From assembly GCA_035079385.1 (NCBI GenBank), contig JAVHKY010000084.1, positions 188,501 to 252,500 on the forward strand: a stretch of 64,000 bases of DNA, read 5' to 3'. Shown here one piece after another: positions 1 to 11,300 of the stretch. Source of the stretch: Aspidiotus rigidus. Taxonomy: Eukaryota > Arthropoda > Insecta > Hemiptera > Diaspididae. The position numbers were made by a program, and so were the translations under genes. The notes under the pieces are model-generated. The model worked only from the letters and a program-made list of their open reading frames with translations. It was not told where the DNA came from and did not search any database. Numbering within the stretch: the first letter of the stretch is position 1; each line of letters starts with the position of its first letter.

Positions 1-847
1 CCATCATATGTTCCTTTCTTTGTTTCCATTTTCCCAAAGACTCCATCCACCACGCCTCTACGGTAGCCATTGACTTCTGCGATCAGCTTTACTATTTCGA
101 TTTCTTTTGTCTTCTCTTCGTTGTTCTTAAGGACAGAATTACTTGATAGCAGTAGTTCTGGATTGCCGCTAACTTGTGCCTAGGGTGGTGGTAGGAGTCA
201 TTTGGAATGATGGTGTCAGTATGCGTCGGCTTCCTGTAGATTTTGTATTCTATCCTATTGTTCTCCATTGTGAGTGTAAGGTCCAATAGTTGATGGTCTC
301 ATTGCCTTTTTCTACTGTGAATTTGATGCTCTGATTCATCGCGTTCATTTCTAAAAGGAATAGATCCACCTGTCTATCAGTGCCTGACCACACAATTAGG
401 ATATCATCTACATATCTGGCCCAGTGTTTGATCGAGTTTCTGAACTTGCTGCCCTTCAATATCTTGTCTTCCATATCATTCATGAATATCTCCGCCAGTA
501 TTGGTGACAGCGGTGATCCCATCGCAAGTCCCCTTTCCTGACTGCCGAACCTGTTATTGAAGCGGCAGTAATTCTGGCTCAAGATCTCCTCCACTATGTT
601 GGCGTACTTCGACCCATCGGGGTTCCCATGGTATCTGTTGCTTTTGAGCAGGGTGAGAAGTTCTTGTAGCATGGTGATTGAATGCTGTAGACCAGGGGTC
701 TCATCGGACGGTTCGCTTTGTGGAGTTTTACTAGCCCCTTGAGATTTGGTACAACCGGGTTCATCTCAAGCGTCCTTCCATTGCTGGGTACATTGTTCCG
801 TTTCAACACAGCTTTCAGGTCATCTTGGTATTTCCGCGTTGGGTTCC
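1..847 (-). mobile_element. Penelope-like element, reverse transcriptase part (broken)
   Basis: Read on the minus strand, this is the reverse transcriptase of a Penelope-like retroelement. Visible motifs in order are NPTRKYQDDL, PNLKGLVKLHK, RPMRPLV, QERGLAMGSPLSPILAEIF, ARYVDDILIVW (the YVDD catalytic motif) and the LDLTL / YRKPTHTD stretch after the palm. The reading moves between frames near 660-690 and again near 285-300, so it cannot make a full protein. It runs off the left edge of the window, where the GIY-YIG endonuclease part would be expected. The N-terminal part of the same element lies immediately to the right in the opposite orientation. The family call is secure; the clade within Penelope is not determined. 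Confidence 0.88.
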
Positions 848-1245
848 TTTCCAGAAGAAGACTGCTGGACAAAGGCATCAAGTACGTGCAGCCAGAGAGG
901 CTGAATCAGTGTAAGCTTGAAAGTATGGCCATTAGCTGCGAACAAGTAATCCATACCATGGAACACGACGTGAGACCTGAAGCCCGGACTAAAATTGGGA
1001 AAGTGCTGTTGGACATCAAAGAGGATATGTGCCAAACCTATGACAGAACGCAAGTAATGCAGAGGAAAGTCACAAATCTACAAAAGAAGATCTGACAGAA
1101 GAACCTGATTTTGACAAAGGCGGACAAGGGCAGCACGGTAGTGGTAATGGAGAAGGAGGACTACACCCAAAAAGTGGAGTCGTACATCGCAGTTAATGGA
1201 TACCAAGAGCTGGCAAGGGACCCAACGCGGAAATACCAAGATGAC
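848..1245 (+). mobile_element. Inverted 5' segment of the same Penelope-like element
   Basis: The plus strand encodes the region just before the reverse transcriptase core of Penelope-like elements: CEQVIHTMEHDV, then LTKADKGSTVVVM and ARDPTRKYQDD. One in-frame stop occurs near 1093. The last motif, DPTRKYQDD, is the same place in the protein at which the minus-strand part starts, so together the two pieces form one element whose 5' part is flipped. About 27 bases around this motif are present at both 820-847 and 1218-1245 in opposite orientation. Confidence 0.8.
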
Positions 1246-1944
1246 CATTTACAGTCCAGTTGTATTCCAACCTACTTCATTTCGTTCCTTCTATTTTTTG
1301 TTTTTTTATTTTTTATTCCTTATTCTACGTTTAACGGAGTATATGCATATTCGCGATTTGTTTGTTATCATTAGTTTTTATACTCATAATATGTTTGTCA
1401 GTGCTTCACTCATTTTATTTCATTTCATTTTATTCGTCACTTCTGTTTTTTTTTTTATTCAGTATAATTATTATTTTATGTCTCGTTTTACTTTTTAATA
1501 GGTTAGCGTAACATGAAACTACCACCCCACCCCACTCCACCCCCCACGTAACATCCAATCATTTTAACTTTCAGCTCGTTAATCTGGTCAACTATGGCTA
1601 CTCGGGTCAACAATTGCTCATATGTGCACTCAGTACATTTGTATTACATTTGTCGTTTTATTTCTTGGATTTCTTATCTTCACTCTCTTGTCAGTTTTGA
1701 ATCCTCCTTTTTTTATTTTTTATTTTAAGACGGTGAGAGAACCCTGATTCCCCCTTCCTGTCGAAGAGGAGGTATTTAGCTCGGAAGTCTCGTCTTATTT
1801 TTTTTCCTTTTATTAATTGAAGTCACGAACTTCGATGTACCTATTTGTTTTTCACCCGTCTGGCAGTATTCTCATTTTGCTCCTGATTTTTTAACAGGGA
1901 ACCTGCTTTATAGGGGGCTTTTTGAGAAATTTACCGCGCGCCGT
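1246..1944. other. No gene seen; T-rich spacer
   Basis: Very T-rich sequence with runs of pyrimidine. Open frames here are short and low in complexity. I see no domain, RNA gene or clear repeat boundary. Confidence 0.5.
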
Positions 1945-1949
1945 CCTCC

Positions 1950-2345
1950 GTCAAACAAAAAGATTGGAAAAATGTCGACTCTCGAGCCATATATGATAGG
2001 AGGGGACTTGGAAAAATTTCTACTTTCGAGCTATATATGATAGGAGAGGGACTAAGAAAAATGTTGACTCTTGAGCTATTTATCATTAAGGGGAGGGGGG
2101 ACTTGGAAAAATTTTGACTCTCGAGTCATTTATGATAAAAGAGGGACTTACAATTTTTAAGTCCCTCTCCCATCATATATAGCCCGAGAGTCGAAATTTT
2201 TCCAAGTCTCCCCCCTCCCCAATAATATAGTTGGGAGGTCGAAATTATTCTAAGTCCCCCTCCTAGCATATATAGCTCTAGAGTTAAAATTTTTCCAAGC
2301 CCCACTCCTATCATGTATGACTCAAGATTCGAGAGAAAGTTAGAC
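1950..2345. repeat. Tandem then inverted copies of a ~45-bp unit
   Basis: A unit of about 45-50 bp built around GACTTGGAAAAATTTCGACT and CTATATATGATAGGAGGGG occurs about three times in one orientation up to about 2150, then about three times reverse-complemented up to about 2340, giving an overall palindrome. Related pieces occur near 14990-15200, 24985-25075 and 26665-26860, so this is a dispersed repeat family of unknown class. Confidence 0.75.
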
Positions 2346-2741
2346 TCTCAAACTATCGTATATTATACTAAACTTATAGTAGGTCTAGGCCTTCTTTATA
2401 CTACCTTATCTAGGTCTAGGCTTCCCTGAATTCTCAATACCAAATCCCATATGACTCATAAAACACGTTCCCTGCGTTCCTCGTTCAACTTCGTTAAGGA
2501 AGCCGTCGTTTTTATTACAGTATTAGTGTTTCATACACTCGAAGATTCATGCATCGTCGTGATTGCTCAATTCTAGTATTTTATTTTCTTTATTGCCTTG
2601 GATTGGCCTTATTAAGGTACTGGTACAATATGCTACCTACACGAAAAATTGTATCTACAAAAAAAACATATGTTACCTACAAACTTGATACAAAATGCAA
2701 GCTTATCTTCTTTTATCTGCGTTCAAATATTCTCTACTGAA

Positions 2742-3300
2742 ATGTGTGTGCAGTTTTTGAAAGAAAAGGGAATGCTCCCTGATCAACAAAAATTTTGTGA
2801 TAAAGTGCGCGACAATGAGATATGTGGAGGTGAACTTAAAGAATATTTAAAAAGAAGTAGGAAGCGCGATAGTGACGGCGGGTTCATTAAAACTACTTAT
2901 TTGCGTTGCCGAAAGAGAGGGTGCCAAACCTACCACACAATTAGGAAAGAGAACAAATTTTTTACATATGTGGATAAGGATGGTCGGTGCAATAGTGGTT
3001 TGTCTCTAAGTAATATTGTAGAGCTAGTATGGTATTGGGCACATTTGGTTCCCACCGTCAATACCACTCAGTGGACTGGTCGGAGCAAAACTACAGTTGT
3101 CGATTGGTATAACCTGTGTAGAGATATCTGCGTTGAAATGTTCAACAAACGAGGACAAATGGGTGGCCCTGGATTAGAGGTACAGATAGATGAATCTTTG
3201 TTCCAAGGAAAGCGAAAGTACAATAGAGGTCGATATTTGAAGAGTGACCGCAGACCTGCGCCTGCATCAGACGATTCCTTGGATGATGATGATGATGATA

Positions 3301-3356
<56 letters not shown>

Positions 3357-3851
3357 GATGAAGTTGATGTTGATGAAAAAGACGATAACTCTCAGGCTGA
3401 GACCAACCGCAATTACGGTGAACGAATCCAGGGACCTTGGGTGTTTGGGATGTGCTGTCGAAGAAAAGATGGACTTTTAGAACGGCGAACGTTCATTGTG
3501 GAAAAGCGCGATCGTGCCACGCTCTTACCCATCATCAAACGTGAAATTGCACAAGGCAGTACAATCATATCAGACATGTGGCCTGCATACAGTATTTTAG
3601 GTAGTCATGGATATGAAAATAAAACCGTGAATCATTCGGAGAACTTCATCGACCCTGTAACTGGAGCTCAGACTCAAACAATTGAATGTCTTTGGAGGCA
3701 CGCTAAAGAGAAGTATGGGATGAAACGACAAGGGGTCGCCAATAACGTTATTCTTAATAGGAATTTAATGGAAGAATGGTGGCGGTCGGCGAATCCGGAT
3801 CCTTTCGACGCGTTTTTTGAAGACTTGAAGACCACCTCACTCATGACTTGA
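2742..3851 (+). CDS. Merlin transposase with DDE domain (ISXO2-like)
   Basis: Encodes 369 residues from the ATG at 2742 to TGA at 3849; the frame is open further upstream to an ATG at 2670, so the start is not certain. It would bind the element's ends and carry out cut-and-paste transposition. The N-terminal half has a Cys-containing motif (LRCRKRGCQTYHTIR) typical of the zinc-binding region. The ISXO2-like core follows: LEVQIDESLF with KYNRGR (first acidic residues), WVFGMCCRRKDG, ISDMWPAYSILGSHGY (second Asp), VNHSENFIDPVTGAQTQTIE (Glu/CLW region). Odd feature: an acidic insert of about 50 residues with a long Asp run lies between KYNRGR and WVFG, inside the catalytic core. No frameshift or internal stop is seen. 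Family assignment is by motif; activity is not shown. Confidence 0.87.
3282..3356 (+). repeat. (GAT)n microsatellite coding for poly-Asp
   Basis: A near-perfect run of GAT codons, in frame within the Merlin transposase and interrupted by one AAT. It encodes an Asp tract of about two dozen residues. The length is likely to vary between copies by slippage without breaking the frame. Confidence 0.95.
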
Positions 3852-4065
3852 ATATTTGTAAAGGAAAAAATCGACGACCTTCATCTCGAAGTGATTTTTG
3901 AAACGACCTTCATCTCAAAGTGATTTATGGAACGACCTTCATTTCGAAGGGATTTTTGTACCGGTGAGATCGTATAACTAATATTTTTCCGCATATTGTG
4001 TGTAGGTAGCATATTGTACCACAATTTCTTGTGTAGGTAGCATATTGTACCAGTACTCTTATTAA

Positions 4066-5189
4066 CTCTTATATTTTTTGCAAGTTGCATTTTAGGATCT
4101 TGTCTTCAGACCAGACATATTAATATTGTGTGGCCCTTTGGTCTACTTAACTCGTTCTTTTTCACGGGTTGATGTCATTGAAGATTTATCCTCACTATCT
4201 ACCCACAAAAAGCTCGTGTTGGCAAACTTTTATAATTCTTGATTTTCTTCTTCTTTTTACCTTGGAATTTTTTCTCTCTATTTCGTTATTTATACCGGAC
4301 CTAGTGTACTTTATTGGAATTTTACTTATTTCGTTTTATTTTGTTTTTCCCTCCCCTTGGAATTTTATGATAGGGATTATTGCTGTCGGGGGTGGGATTA
4401 TCATTACTTTTAAATGTTACGCTGACATGGTATCAGTGTTTTCAGTTTTAATTCCATGTTCTCCACCGTTTTTCTCTCCTTCACGGTTTTCAATGTCTAC
4501 TTTACTTACATTGTATTACCATTATTTATTCTATTCCATGTTTGTTGTTTGTTTTACGTTTTTATCAATTTTCTTTGTTTTTACGATTTTATGTGTTCTG
4601 TCCACAGTTATGTTCTGCGTCTTTCACCTTATTTTAGTTTTAATAAATTCCTTCCTTCCTGCCCCTAGATACGTATCTCTGTATTTATTCATCAAAGTGG
4701 TAGACTGAACCGTGATTTATTAGCATTTATTTCTTATTTTTTTGTCCATGGAGTTTGCCGGCAAGGGTTTCTCCACCAGCGTAGCTTCCTTATAGAGCTC
4801 CAGATGTTGGGTGGGTTCGTAGCCTTAAGCCAATTAAAAATTTTTACTTTCAGTCGTTATAAATTTGGTTTTTCTCAGTTTTCGCAGAAAGAAAAAACTA
4901 GAGTGGCATCCCTGTTTCGACTTACTCTAAATTTTCTTGATTTTGACTGGCTCAGAGTTGAGCACCCTGTCAAATCAGGCTGCTTCCGGACACTCTCGGA
5001 AAGGCAAGACAGGAAAACCCTCACAACCCTGTGCGCCTGTAATTTGAGTGGAACGATCAAATCTACATAATATTATTATAACGCTTAGGTATACCGTAAT
5101 TACCTATCACGATATTTATAAGCTATCCTAGATATGTTATAAATTACCTACGTTGCATCTGGATCATTTTTTTCTTTTTCTTGCCGCAG
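4066..5189. other. No gene seen; T-rich intron-like sequence
   Basis: The first half (about 4160-4720) is T-rich and gives a hydrophobic-looking low-complexity open frame that I do not regard as a gene. The end is the polypyrimidine tract and CAG acceptor at 5187-5189 of the first visible dynein exon. The preceding dynein exon (AAA1 P-loop) is not in the window. Confidence 0.5.
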
Positions 5190-5384
5190 AACCCTGGTTA
5201 TGCTGGTCGTAAAGAGTTACCGGAAAATTTAAAAATTCAGTTTAGAACGGTAGCAATGATGGTTCCTGATCGACAGATCATTATTCGAGTGAAGTTGGCA
5301 AGTTGCGGATTTCTCGAAAATATCACGTTGGCTAGAAAGTTTTACACGCTATATAAGCTATGTGAAGAACAGCTTACAAAACAG
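5190..5384 (+). CDS. DNAH5/8-like: Dynein exon 1 of window: end of AAA1
   Basis: Sixty-five codons, phase 0 at both ends. Acceptor TTGCCGCAG before 5190 and donor GTGATG after 5384. It encodes [30 protein letters not shown] and [19 protein letters not shown]. This is the strongly conserved stretch after the AAA1 Walker B region, near sensor I. Residues 1-65 of the fragment. Confidence 0.95.
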
Positions 5385-8300
5385 GTGATGAATCCATTTT
5401 TTCAATTCATCAAATTTCCTATTTCTTATACCTGAGGCGTATATATCTTGATATACGCATACCACCTACAAATATCGTGTACCTACCTACCTATTGCTTA
5501 CATTACAGGTACATTATGACTTCGGATTACGAAATATACTTTCCGTTTTGCGAACTCTGGGCGCTGCGAAACGTGTGAATTCCAAAGATTCTGAAAGTAC
5601 AATCGTTATGCGAGTTCTTCGAGATATGAACTTGTCTAAATTGATCGGTAAAGACTTTTCAAATCTTTTTCGATGTGCCTAAATACCAGTGCTTCGTTTG
5701 AGCATGTACGAGTAACTAACCTAGGTTAGGTAGACTTCCACAATCCACCCTTTCTGGGTAGCTTATGGTAACTTAGGTAGTTGTTTCTTTATTTAGTTAT
5801 TCAACCCGATAAATCACACTTTTCATAACAAGACAAGTTTCCTCAGTTTATTGAAGATAGCTCAGAGGTAGCCTATACGCATGAAAATTAATATAGAACG
5901 CTTCTCGATAGTATAATTTGAAGTGAAATCTTCTGATAATGTTTGTCGTTAATTTTTTCCCCATTTAGATGAAGATGAACCTCTATTTATATCTTTAGTG
6001 GCGGATCTATTTCCTACCCAAACATTAGAAAAGACTTCGTACTCGGAATTGGAGGAGAAGATTGAAATAGAAACAGAAGACGCAGGTTTAGTTTATCATC
6101 TACCTTGGGTGCTGAAGTTGATTCAGGTTAATATTTTATTGAAAAGTTACTTCGGCACAAGATACCCTAGCAACCAAACAATTATTTGGGTCGACTCACA
6201 CATCCTTTGATATATCATCCTGCATTCTATTCTTTAAATATCTGCTAATTAAAATTTGTTCTTTAGACAGAAGAACAACTCTATTCCAATATGTAAATAT
6301 GAGAGAAGAACACTTCATACCTGAGCTTAAATAATGCCTAAGTATACTCTCTTTAATGTTACAAACCTTGGTTTAATCTTTAATCGTATTCAAAAATTAC
6401 AGGATGCAGGTGCACAACTTCAGATATAACATTACAACGTAGCCAAGTTTCAAGAAAATCTACCCAGTAGTCTCGGAGGAGAAGCCCGGACAAAGTTTGA
6501 TCCATATATATATAAGATTTTTTGTTCGCGAAACTCCTCCGAAACTACCCGATGGATTTTTTTGTAACTTGGCCATATTGTAGTATTATATTTGAAGATG
6601 TGCACCTGCAATTTTTCTAAGGATCGGATGAGTAGTTCTCGAAATTTAAATTTTTTCGAAAAATTTCTCACTATTACGAGTCGCTGCTTACGTTACGAGA
6701 AGCGGATTTTCCTATCCTTTCACCACTTATGTTATCAGTAAGTACGTGTAAATTGTGATGAAGCGTATCACTCAACAGGTTTATTCTTGGTTCATTCTTG
6801 ACTTAGGGTTCATTGAATTTTATTTTCGATCATATTTCATTCAAATTTAGTACCCTTGTATCTCGCTTCTCACAACCCCTACAGCTTTGAATTTTGTTTT
6901 GTCAAATTTTATTTGTTTTGTTAAATTTGTTTTTGAACGGATAGTGGCAATGGCGAGTTATTAGTCATACTCGATAAAGAAAACCTTCCAATTTTTTAAT
7001 CTTCATCAAGTGTGCTGATGCGAGACTACCTTGGTGACTTCACTCTTAATTAATTATTGATTTATACGTCATTTTTTCATATATGTGTACATAATTGATA
7101 GTGGTTCATATTTGATTTGAGGTGTCTCAGGAGATGGAAATATCATTTTCAATTTGGACTGGCTCTTTGAGTGAAATTTGGGGTTAGACTAATGAATAAA
7201 CCAGGCTCGGGCGCTATATTTTCTTGCCGACTTTTCTGGCTAGAAAAGTGGAGTATTTTGTTAATACGTCTGGAAATGTTGAAGCGTGAGGGAAGGAATG
7301 AGAGGTTGACTGGTGGGTGATTTGTTGCTCCTTTGGTTTCGACATCGATTTTTTCAGTTTTTTGGGATCTCCTTGTAGCTGGATTCCCAGATAAAGAATC
7401 TTGAGATGGAGTTCGCATAATATAGAAAATGATGATATGATAGCGTGAATACAATTTATGAGTGCACGAGAGTATGATGGTGACCAGCGGTCCTGGTCGA
7501 GATGACTTGGATGCAACCTTCCCCGTGAGATGACGAACAACTAGACTTTTCTGATATCGATTTTTATTACGTTAGACGAACAGAACTCGCGATTAAACAG
7601 GTTTATTTACAATATACACGGAATTACGTTACTATAGCGGCGTCTCTTCGGTGATTGATGATTGATTTACGATGCCCCGGTGTCCCTTATATATCTCGAG
7701 AATAGGCCCTGGCCAACGCCTCGTCGCGTGTTATGCTTTTCTTTCTGTTTACATTATCGTCGATTTTTCGCTGTTTCTATCGCGTTTGCTAGTTACGGCC
7801 AGCGACCTATTCTTGAGATCGAACATCTCGTACACCATAAGCAGCTGGAGATAGCTTTAAGAGAGGCCAGGAATCGGAAGTGATGAAGAATTGAACCACT
7901 CAGCCTAATATACAGTCTACTAGACTAAGAATAACGTATAGGAAAAGTAAAAAAGTCGGTACAAAAATGATTGTAGAGCTCTTTTATTTTACCTACTTTT
8001 CAAGCTCGAAAAGTGCGGTATTACATCTGTAGCAAGATTGACAGGGGGAAGAAGTAGTCAACTTTCTCGACGCTTTGGAGACCCTATATTACTTTCAGCA
8101 TGAAAAAATCAGGTTTCTTTATATAGGCCTATATTTACGCTTAAAGAAATTTTTTCTCCGCGGATCTCCTCCAAAACTACTAGATGAATTTTTTCGAGAC
8201 TGAGATAAGTTATATGTGTAGTCTCAATCTCTAAAGATGGGCACCAACAATTTTTTCGACGAATAATCGATAGTAATTCCTCAGCGCGTTTCCAATTGAT

Positions 8301-11300
8301 GATTTCTGTAGGTTACGGTTAATGATATTGGGAATTATCGAAATATCAATTCGCAAAGATCGCAGAAACAACTGTTTTTGTCTCGTATCAGTTTGGGCAG
8401 GGGGAGGGGGAGAGGTTTTTCTGGAGACGTTTCGTTGGTTTCAGATGACTCGTAGCCTAAAATAAAATAAAATTCAGGTTTCCTTATTGGATTATAGGTA
8501 GTTTTACTCTGTTATCAGTTGATCTGACGTCATAGTGATACAATTTATGAACTTAGTTTTATTGTTCATTATACAAATATTTGACATGATTGACAGGTCA
8601 TTGTGATCGCATCTAGCTTCGGCTTTTTGTGACTCATGAAATTTGGAACAAAGTCCTAATTAGCAATAAGTTGAACAATTCCTGAGAGTACCCATACAAA
8701 ATAAACGTTCTGCATTTGTGTTTTCTTTTGTGAATGAAATCGATCGGATGTAAAGACTAACAAGCGCAAAAGAATCATTACCGGTACTCATCGCATTATC
8801 AGGAAAAAGAGGACTAAGTAGGTTGATGTGTTCTTGATCAATTGCATAAATAAAATCGTGATTCAAATTCTGAATACAGAACGTGATTTTCAATCGCATG
8901 AAGTGATAGGCTACCTACTCATATTTATTTATCAATCAAAATGTTCGATACTGGTAGATAAATTTTCATCATTGTCAGACTATTTTGTAGGTCCTTATGT
9001 TTTAGTCCGCAGGAACTTTCAGAGTGCTCGAAATTGAATGAAAAACTATGACATGAATTCCACAAACCCTGGAACAATATTAACTTGGAAAATGTTTATG
9101 ATAATGTCGGAAGAGGTACCTAGATATTTTAATTGGACAGTTCTAATGATACTTGATCGCATGTAGCTTTGGCTGTTTGTGAATTATAAAATTTCAAATT
9201 ATTTTGTGGGTCCTTATACGTTTTGGTTCTGAGGAACTTAAATGCTCTAAAACGTGATCTTTGATTGTTTGAAATAATATCTAAGCTAATTAATTTTCTT
9301 ATCAATCAAATTATCCAGTTCCAGTAGAATTTTATTATCAGAGAAGAGAAAGTGGTTACATGGGAACAGTGAACTAGATGGCTTAAGTGGGAATACCTTT
9401 TGTTTTGTAGATGTTGGATGGATATAAAGCCTTATAAAGTAGAGTAGGTATTGAAGAAAAAAGAATGAATGATTGTGTAGGGTAGTATCTTAATACATGA
9501 ACATGAAATCAATATCAAACTAAGATATTGTATGTGTTTCAATCTCGCGTTTATTGATCGTTATTCTTTACTTACTATACCTACGTCTACGTCTCGCAAA
9601 TCGTTGAGGGCTTAGGCCTATTGGTTTATCAATCCTGTGTAATAGTCTGTGTTATAAGTACGCAAACCGATTTGTCAAAAAAATGTTTTATCGCGTAGCA
9701 TATTTTGAGAACCCAGAATACTATTTTCTCATATCTTTTCATATTCGCGTATGCGATTGGTTTGTCATAGGTTCATGTTTGGCAAAGTAGGTTGCATCAT
9801 AACACATTTTCATGGGTTAGTTATTTGAAGAAAACAAGGAATGATAAAATTATGAATGTGTTACATGCGATGAGAAAAGGATGCTCATCACTCATTGGCG
9901 CAAGAACACCATTTCTCTCTGATTGGACATCTAATAAGTGAGAAATGGTGTTCCTGTCAGTGGGCAATGAGCATCCTTTTCTTATTGCAGGTCACATGTA
10001 GAAGTGTGGAGTAGAATGTGACAATATTAAATGATCAAAGAAGAGTACAGATGTCTGAAAAAAGTGAGTCAATGAAATTGAGAATAAATTGTTGAGAAGA
10101 AAAGTGAGTATTATAGGTACTGTGGTTAATATTGGGTGTTTGTTTCAAGTTACTCATTACCTATACTTAGCAGTGACTGGAACTCGCATCAAGATCGAGA
10201 ATAATCAATATAATAAGTTATGCGATAAATCAGTTGAGTCGGGAACGTAGGATTTTATGAACGGGTTCAAGAAAGTTCCTGCATCGTGAACATTATTTTG
10301 GTAACGTATGGGCTGTAGTTGTAGCTCGACAAATCTTCGTTTCTTCTAATCGGCCCTTGTCAGCGTTGTAAAGTAGGTAATATTCAACTTTCGCGCTGTC
10401 AACAGAGATGATTTGTAAGTAGACAGTGAAATTGTTGGATGTTTGCTTACTTGGGAAAAATGGATGAAAATTTCTGCGAAGGGAGATAAGTATTATCAAA
10501 GAAATCAAGAACAAACTTCAGAAGAACGAATAATAAAGCGTAAAGCCAAAGATGTTGAAAGCAGAAGCTTAGAAATAAATCCCAACATTGCAAACCAAAT
10601 GACAGAATTAACGATTGGTGAAACTAAAAGCATCAAGCTAAAAGCCAAAGAATAACATGTACCTACGCATGTATTTAGCGTAGAAGTTAGAGAAGGATGA
10701 CAAGTTGAAAGCTTAAAGGTATATATTATAGAATAAGAACTAAAACTTAGAAGTCAAATGCTGAGTCAAGCCAGAAAGTCAAGAAGCTTAGCAAGAACAT
10801 CTCCCAGCCGATCGGCAGTCGGGTGCTTGTTATTCATATTTCCATATTTCCCCGACCGATTGCAACAATGTCAATAATTTATCTCTCATCACTTCTATTC
10901 TGTAATTGTAAAAGCAAACACTCAACGTACATAATCAAACTGCTATACATCAAGAAATGAAAATTTGAACAGCGAATTTAATTATACCTATTATAATAGG
11001 ACCATAATTGTGATTACCAGCTACGGCAGTACAAAATACAAAGAACGCAGGTGATCATTGATCGATGAATGTTCCTAAATAAAAATTAATAAACAAACAA
11101 GTTATGCAGTACGCAAAGTGTTTGAAAGGAGGTGTGCTCAGCTCAATGTAAACAACAAGGCGCTACATCAGCTGATCCCCAATTAAAACAATGTAAAAAC
11201 GGAACCGCCTCGGTTCCCGCGTCCCATGTATTTTTAAATGTGCATGCGGGTTGCATTTTGTTTACAATTGAACTGAGCACACCTCTTTTCAAACACCTTG

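Larger units (their letters stand above)
2616..4057 (+). mobile_element. Complete Merlin (IS1016/ISXO2-type) DNA transposon
   Basis: The element is 1442 bp. Its ends are inverted repeats: the left begins GGTACTGGTACAATATGCTA and the right, reverse-complemented, begins AGTACTGGTACAATATGCTA; similarity runs for about 36 bp. It is flanked by the 8-bp direct duplication CTTATTAA at 2608-2615 and 4058-4065. Eight- to nine-base duplications and an ISXO2-like transposase are what the Merlin superfamily shows. A second copy of the terminal motif lies just inside the right end (about 3999-4023). The single gene is open throughout. Intact ends, clean duplication and open frame suggest recent insertion. 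It lies upstream of the first visible dynein exon, probably in an intron. Confidence 0.87.

Noticed and set aside
3244..3480. 78-codon frame with a poly-Met run
   Set aside because: It is the alternative frame of the GAT run inside the Merlin transposase.
4169..4708. 179-codon hydrophobic frame resembling a membrane protein
   Set aside because: Made of T-rich low-complexity sequence; hydrophobic residues follow from TTT/TTA codons, with no homology or gene context.
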